Assembly (NCBI GenBank): GCA_021200345.1
Contig: JAJQGR010000036.1
Span: 1 to 8,149 of the forward strand
Length of the DNA: 8,149 nt
Direction: 5' to 3'
Origin: Lachnospiraceae bacterium
Lineage (GTDB): Bacteria > Bacillota > Clostridia > Lachnospirales > Lachnospiraceae
The notes under the pieces: generated by a model
Databases searched by the model: none
Told to the model about the DNA's origin: nothing
Seen by the model: the letters and a program-made list of their open reading frames with translations, nothing else
Shown here: positions 6,223 through 8,149 of the stretch, piece after piece
How positions within the stretch are numbered: the first letter of the stretch is position 1
Layout: each line of letters begins with the position of its first letter
Program-made: the position numbers and the translations under genes

Positions 6223-7044
6223 TCAGTCTGTCGTTCTCTTTTTGATATAATCATAGCAGCGTGCGGTTCCCTCCCTGACATCCCACGGATTTTCATACTC
6301 AAACAACGCCGCTCCCTCATAGTCTTTCAGGGCCTCCAGAATGCCTCTCCAGTTCATCTCTCCATCCCCGCAGGCCGCCGGCCGCAAATGTCCTGACGCA
6401 AGAGGCACAAACTCTTTCAGATGGACCATGGAAACTCTGTCCCTGCAGATCTCATACACCTCCTCCGGCTTTTGAAGCCCCACAGCCCATAAATTTGCCG
6501 GATCATAGCACACTCTGACCGTTTCCGGCAGCTCTTTCAGCATCCGGGCCAATGTCTCTGGGTGGGAGGAGGTACTCATAAAATGCTCCACCCCGTCCCG
6601 AAAGGTTCTCACTCCTCCATGGGTCTCAATCACCAGATGGACATTCCTTTTCCCAGCATAGGCGTCCGCTTCCCTGAGACTGGAAATCATCGTCTCCCAG
6701 CGGTCTCCCACCACCTCCTTTACCGGAGAAAATCCGGAAAATATCCTCAGGTATTTTACTCCCAGCCTGCCGCAGATATCACACACCCGCCTGACTTTTT
6801 CCAGATCTCTCTGGTTTCCTTCAGAAAAATCATTCCCGGTGGACGCGTAATCCAGTCTGACTCCATATTGAAAAAATAAATTTTTGACCTGTTCCAGCTC
6901 TTTTTCTTCCACGGTAAGAGGCAAATCCCCAGGGGCGTTGGCTATCCCCAGCTCCAGAACCTCAAATCCCATCTTACGGGTAAATTTCAGTTGTTCCTCC
7001 AGGGGCATCTGGCGAAATCCCCAGGCCGCATTTCCAAATTTCAT
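6223..7044 (-). CDS. Sugar isomerase/epimerase-like TIM-barrel protein (AP_endonuc_2, PF01261)
   Basis: The 273-residue protein fits the xylose-isomerase-like TIM-barrel superfamily in length and pattern. The N-terminus KFGNAAWGF is the first barrel strand. The putative metal ligands are in VIETHGG (E140), CYDPANLW (D181), MVHLKE (H208) and LFEYENP (E249), and GDGEMNW (226-232) is the usual loop before the last strands. All four ligands are present, so it should bind a divalent metal and act as an isomerase, epimerase or dehydratase on a sugar, keto-sugar or cyclitol. Related proteins include inosose dehydratase, hydroxypyruvate isomerase, ribulose-5-phosphate epimerases and C-glycoside deglycosidases; none is a clear match by eye. 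Start ATG 7044 overlaps the radical SAM stop as ATGA and has GAGGG five bases upstream. Cytoplasmic. Superfamily is certain, reaction open. Confidence 0.9.
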   Translation of the reverse strand: MKFGNAAWGFRQMPLEEQLKFTRKMGFEVLELGIANAPGDLPLTVEEKELEQVKNLFFQYGVRLDYASTGNDFSEGNQRDLEKVRRVCDICGRLGVKYLRIFSGFSPVKEVVGDRWETMISSLREADAYAGKRNVHLVIETHGGVRTFRDGVEHFMSTSSHPETLARMLKELPETVRVCYDPANLWAVGLQKPEEVYEICRDRVSMVHLKEFVPLASGHLRPAACGDGEMNWRGILEALKDYEGAALFEYENPWDVREGTARCYDYIKKRTTD

Positions 7045-8045
7045 ATTTCCCTCATTGTCTGCAAATAAAAATTTTTACTGTTAATCCAGGAACAGTGTCG
7101 GCAGGTCACACAATGCCCCTTCCGAATCTCATCCCGAAATTTCTCTGACAAATCATTTTCAAATATTTCCATCAGCGGCTTCTCTTTCACATTTCCCGCC
7201 GAGAAGTCATAAAAGTCCGTACAGTACAGCACGTTCCCATCCCAGGCAATGTGAATATGAGAAAAGGGCGAACGGCAGTAAGACAGGCTCTGCCCATGGG
7301 GCAGCCAGGTTACCTTTTTGGGGTAACGATTGGCAAGTATCTTTGTCAGTGCCTCTTTCTTTTGCTTCTCATCCACCCCGTCGGCCACCCAGGAATCGAT
7401 TTCCGCCGCATCCATTCCGAAGCATTCTTTCATCCACAGCGCATACTCAGCCGCCTCTTTCTGACTTAACGCGATCTGATCCTGAAGGATGACCTCGTCA
7501 CAGGGAAGAGCGCAGAGCGTATCCGGCAGCTTTAGCAGTTTGTCCAGATTATCCCGGGTAATCACAGCCATGATGGAAATTTGGGCGTTTCCTCCGCGGA
7601 TGAGCTCCAGATTCCCGGAAACCTTATCAAACACCCCTTTTCCTCTCACCCTGTCATGACTCTCCCGATCCCCGTCAACAGAGACATAAATATGGCAAAA
7701 TTCCTGTCTTAAAAGAGAAGCGTATCTGTCCATCCTGGTTCCGTTTGTGACAAGGCCAAGGGCAAAGCCGTTTTCACGAAGCAAAAGCGCCAGCTTTTCA
7801 AAAAACGGGCACAGAAGCGGTTCTCCGCCCCACAGCAGAATATCCGGGGAAGCTCCCGTTTTCTCCCGATAAGCAACCAGCTGAGCAATCACATTTTTCC
7901 AGTCCTTCCACTCCATCTGCGACCCGGCGGCATCCGAAAAAAATCCCCTGTTTCCCCACTGGCCGCAAAACCAGCATCGGAGATTGCAGTTTTTTGTAAT
8001 CTGAAAATGCACCAGTTCCAATTTCCGTTCATTGTTTGGATCCAT
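7041..8045 (-). CDS. Radical SAM protein with SPASM/twitch-like C-terminal cysteines
   Basis: The 334-residue protein has the radical SAM cluster motif CNLRCWFC (C20, C24, C27), the SAM-binding LLWGGEP (70-76), LVTNGTRMD (98-106) and YVSVDGDRESHDRVRG (120-135), the last typical of SPASM-type enzymes. The C-terminal part carries C257 and C275 (the latter in an AWDGNVLYC context), then CVTCRHC (C312, C315, C318), so at least one auxiliary 4Fe-4S cluster is likely. Known relatives mature peptides or sulfatases, or act on small molecules. No precursor peptide or sulfatase gene is in the window. It seems to be the first complete gene of the operon here and overlaps the TIM-barrel gene by four bases (ATGA). 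I chose ATG 8045, with AAAGGA ten bases upstream; the frame opens earlier at TTG 8075, which has no ribosome binding site and would add ten residues. Expected to be oxygen sensitive and cytoplasmic. Family is sure; substrate is unknown. Confidence 0.9.
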   Translation of the reverse strand: MDPNNERKLELVHFQITKNCNLRCWFCGQWGNRGFFSDAAGSQMEWKDWKNVIAQLVAYREKTGASPDILLWGGEPLLCPFFEKLALLLRENGFALGLVTNGTRMDRYASLLRQEFCHIYVSVDGDRESHDRVRGKGVFDKVSGNLELIRGGNAQISIMAVITRDNLDKLLKLPDTLCALPCDEVILQDQIALSQKEAAEYALWMKECFGMDAAEIDSWVADGVDEKQKKEALTKILANRYPKKVTWLPHGQSLSYCRSPFSHIHIAWDGNVLYCTDFYDFSAGNVKEKPLMEIFENDLSEKFRDEIRKGHCVTCRHCSWINSKNFYLQTMREI

Positions 8046-8149
8046 ACCGCCACTGTCCTTTCCCCGTTTTTCCAACAGTCTGTCTAAAATACAGGTTCGG
8101 ACTTTTTATCTCGACCAGTCAAACAAAATCTTAAAGCAGTCGGCTCCCG
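8046..8149 (-). other. Right-edge stretch; possible tail of an upstream operon gene
   Basis: No complete gene lies here. On the minus strand two frames enter from the edge: one closes at TAA 8108-8106 after 13 codons (ending ...FKILFDWSR), the other at TAG 8086-8084 after 21 codons. Either could be the C-terminus of an upstream gene, which would put the radical SAM start 40 to 60 bases after it, in keeping with the other operon gaps. I see no convincing promoter (no TTGACA/TATAAT pair at correct spacing). A short inverted repeat ACAG-T-CTGT lies at 8075-8083. Confidence 0.3.

Noticed and set aside
5701..6396. 231-codon plus-strand open frame
   Set aside because: It is antisense to the esterase and the end of the TIM-barrel gene; low-complexity Ser/Pro/Arg composition without motifs.
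7041..8045. Reading the radical SAM protein as an anaerobic sulfatase-maturing enzyme
   Set aside because: The cysteine layout is broadly similar, but no sulfatase is in the window and the protein is shorter than typical maturases, so the specific name is not supported.
1..8149. CRISPR array, tRNA, rRNA, insertion sequence or riboswitch
   Set aside because: I saw no regularly spaced repeats beyond the two-copy 21-base-period repeat, no cloverleaf-like stretch, no transposase, and no leader region long enough for a riboswitch ahead of the operon genes.

Overview
The window looks like a piece of a Firmicutes genome, most likely an anaerobic gut Clostridium relative such as a Lachnospiraceae member. 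The grounds are strong AGGAGG-type ribosome binding sites, balanced base composition with GC-leaning third positions, tightly packed short-gap operons, an anaerobe-type radical SAM enzyme, and family types (FAD_oxidored, GH36, sugar-isomerase-like TIM barrel, clostridial-style MgtC) common in such genomes. The taxonomic call is inference from these traits; no rRNA or tRNA gene is present to confirm it.

Layout from left to right. Positions 1-517 (minus strand) hold the N-terminal 172 codons of an FAD-dependent oxidoreductase that runs off the left edge. A 251-base divergent intergenic region (518-768) carries a 9-base direct repeat with an exact 21-base period and a -35-like TTGACA. It is followed on the plus strand by an endonuclease/exonuclease/phosphatase-fold hydrolase (769-1557). 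That gene converges, with a 12-base gap, on a six-gene minus-strand run. In transcription order (right to left) this run encodes a radical SAM protein with extra C-terminal cysteines (8045-7041), a xylose-isomerase-like TIM-barrel protein (7044-6223), an acetyl-xylan-esterase-like alpha/beta hydrolase (6181-5177), a calcineurin-type metallophosphoesterase with an N-terminal beta domain (5152-4013), a GH36 alpha-galactosidase-like glycoside hydrolase (4016-2259) and an MgtC/SapB membrane protein (2259-1570).

The six minus-strand genes are almost certainly one operon. Three junctions overlap (two 4-base ATGA overlaps and one TGATG) and the other two gaps are 41 and 24 bases. The promoter is not visible and the operon probably continues beyond the right edge. 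The enzymes appear to be cytoplasmic: none has a recognisable signal peptide. Together they suggest intracellular breakdown of an imported, decorated glycoside. GH36 would cut an alpha-galactoside-type bond, the esterase would remove an acyl group, the phosphoesterases would remove phosphate or split a phosphodiester, and the TIM-barrel and FAD enzymes would rework the released sugar or aglycone. The radical SAM enzyme and MgtC do not fit a routine sugar operon and make the locus worth a closer look. No transporter, sugar kinase or regulator gene lies in the window, so the substrate cannot be named.
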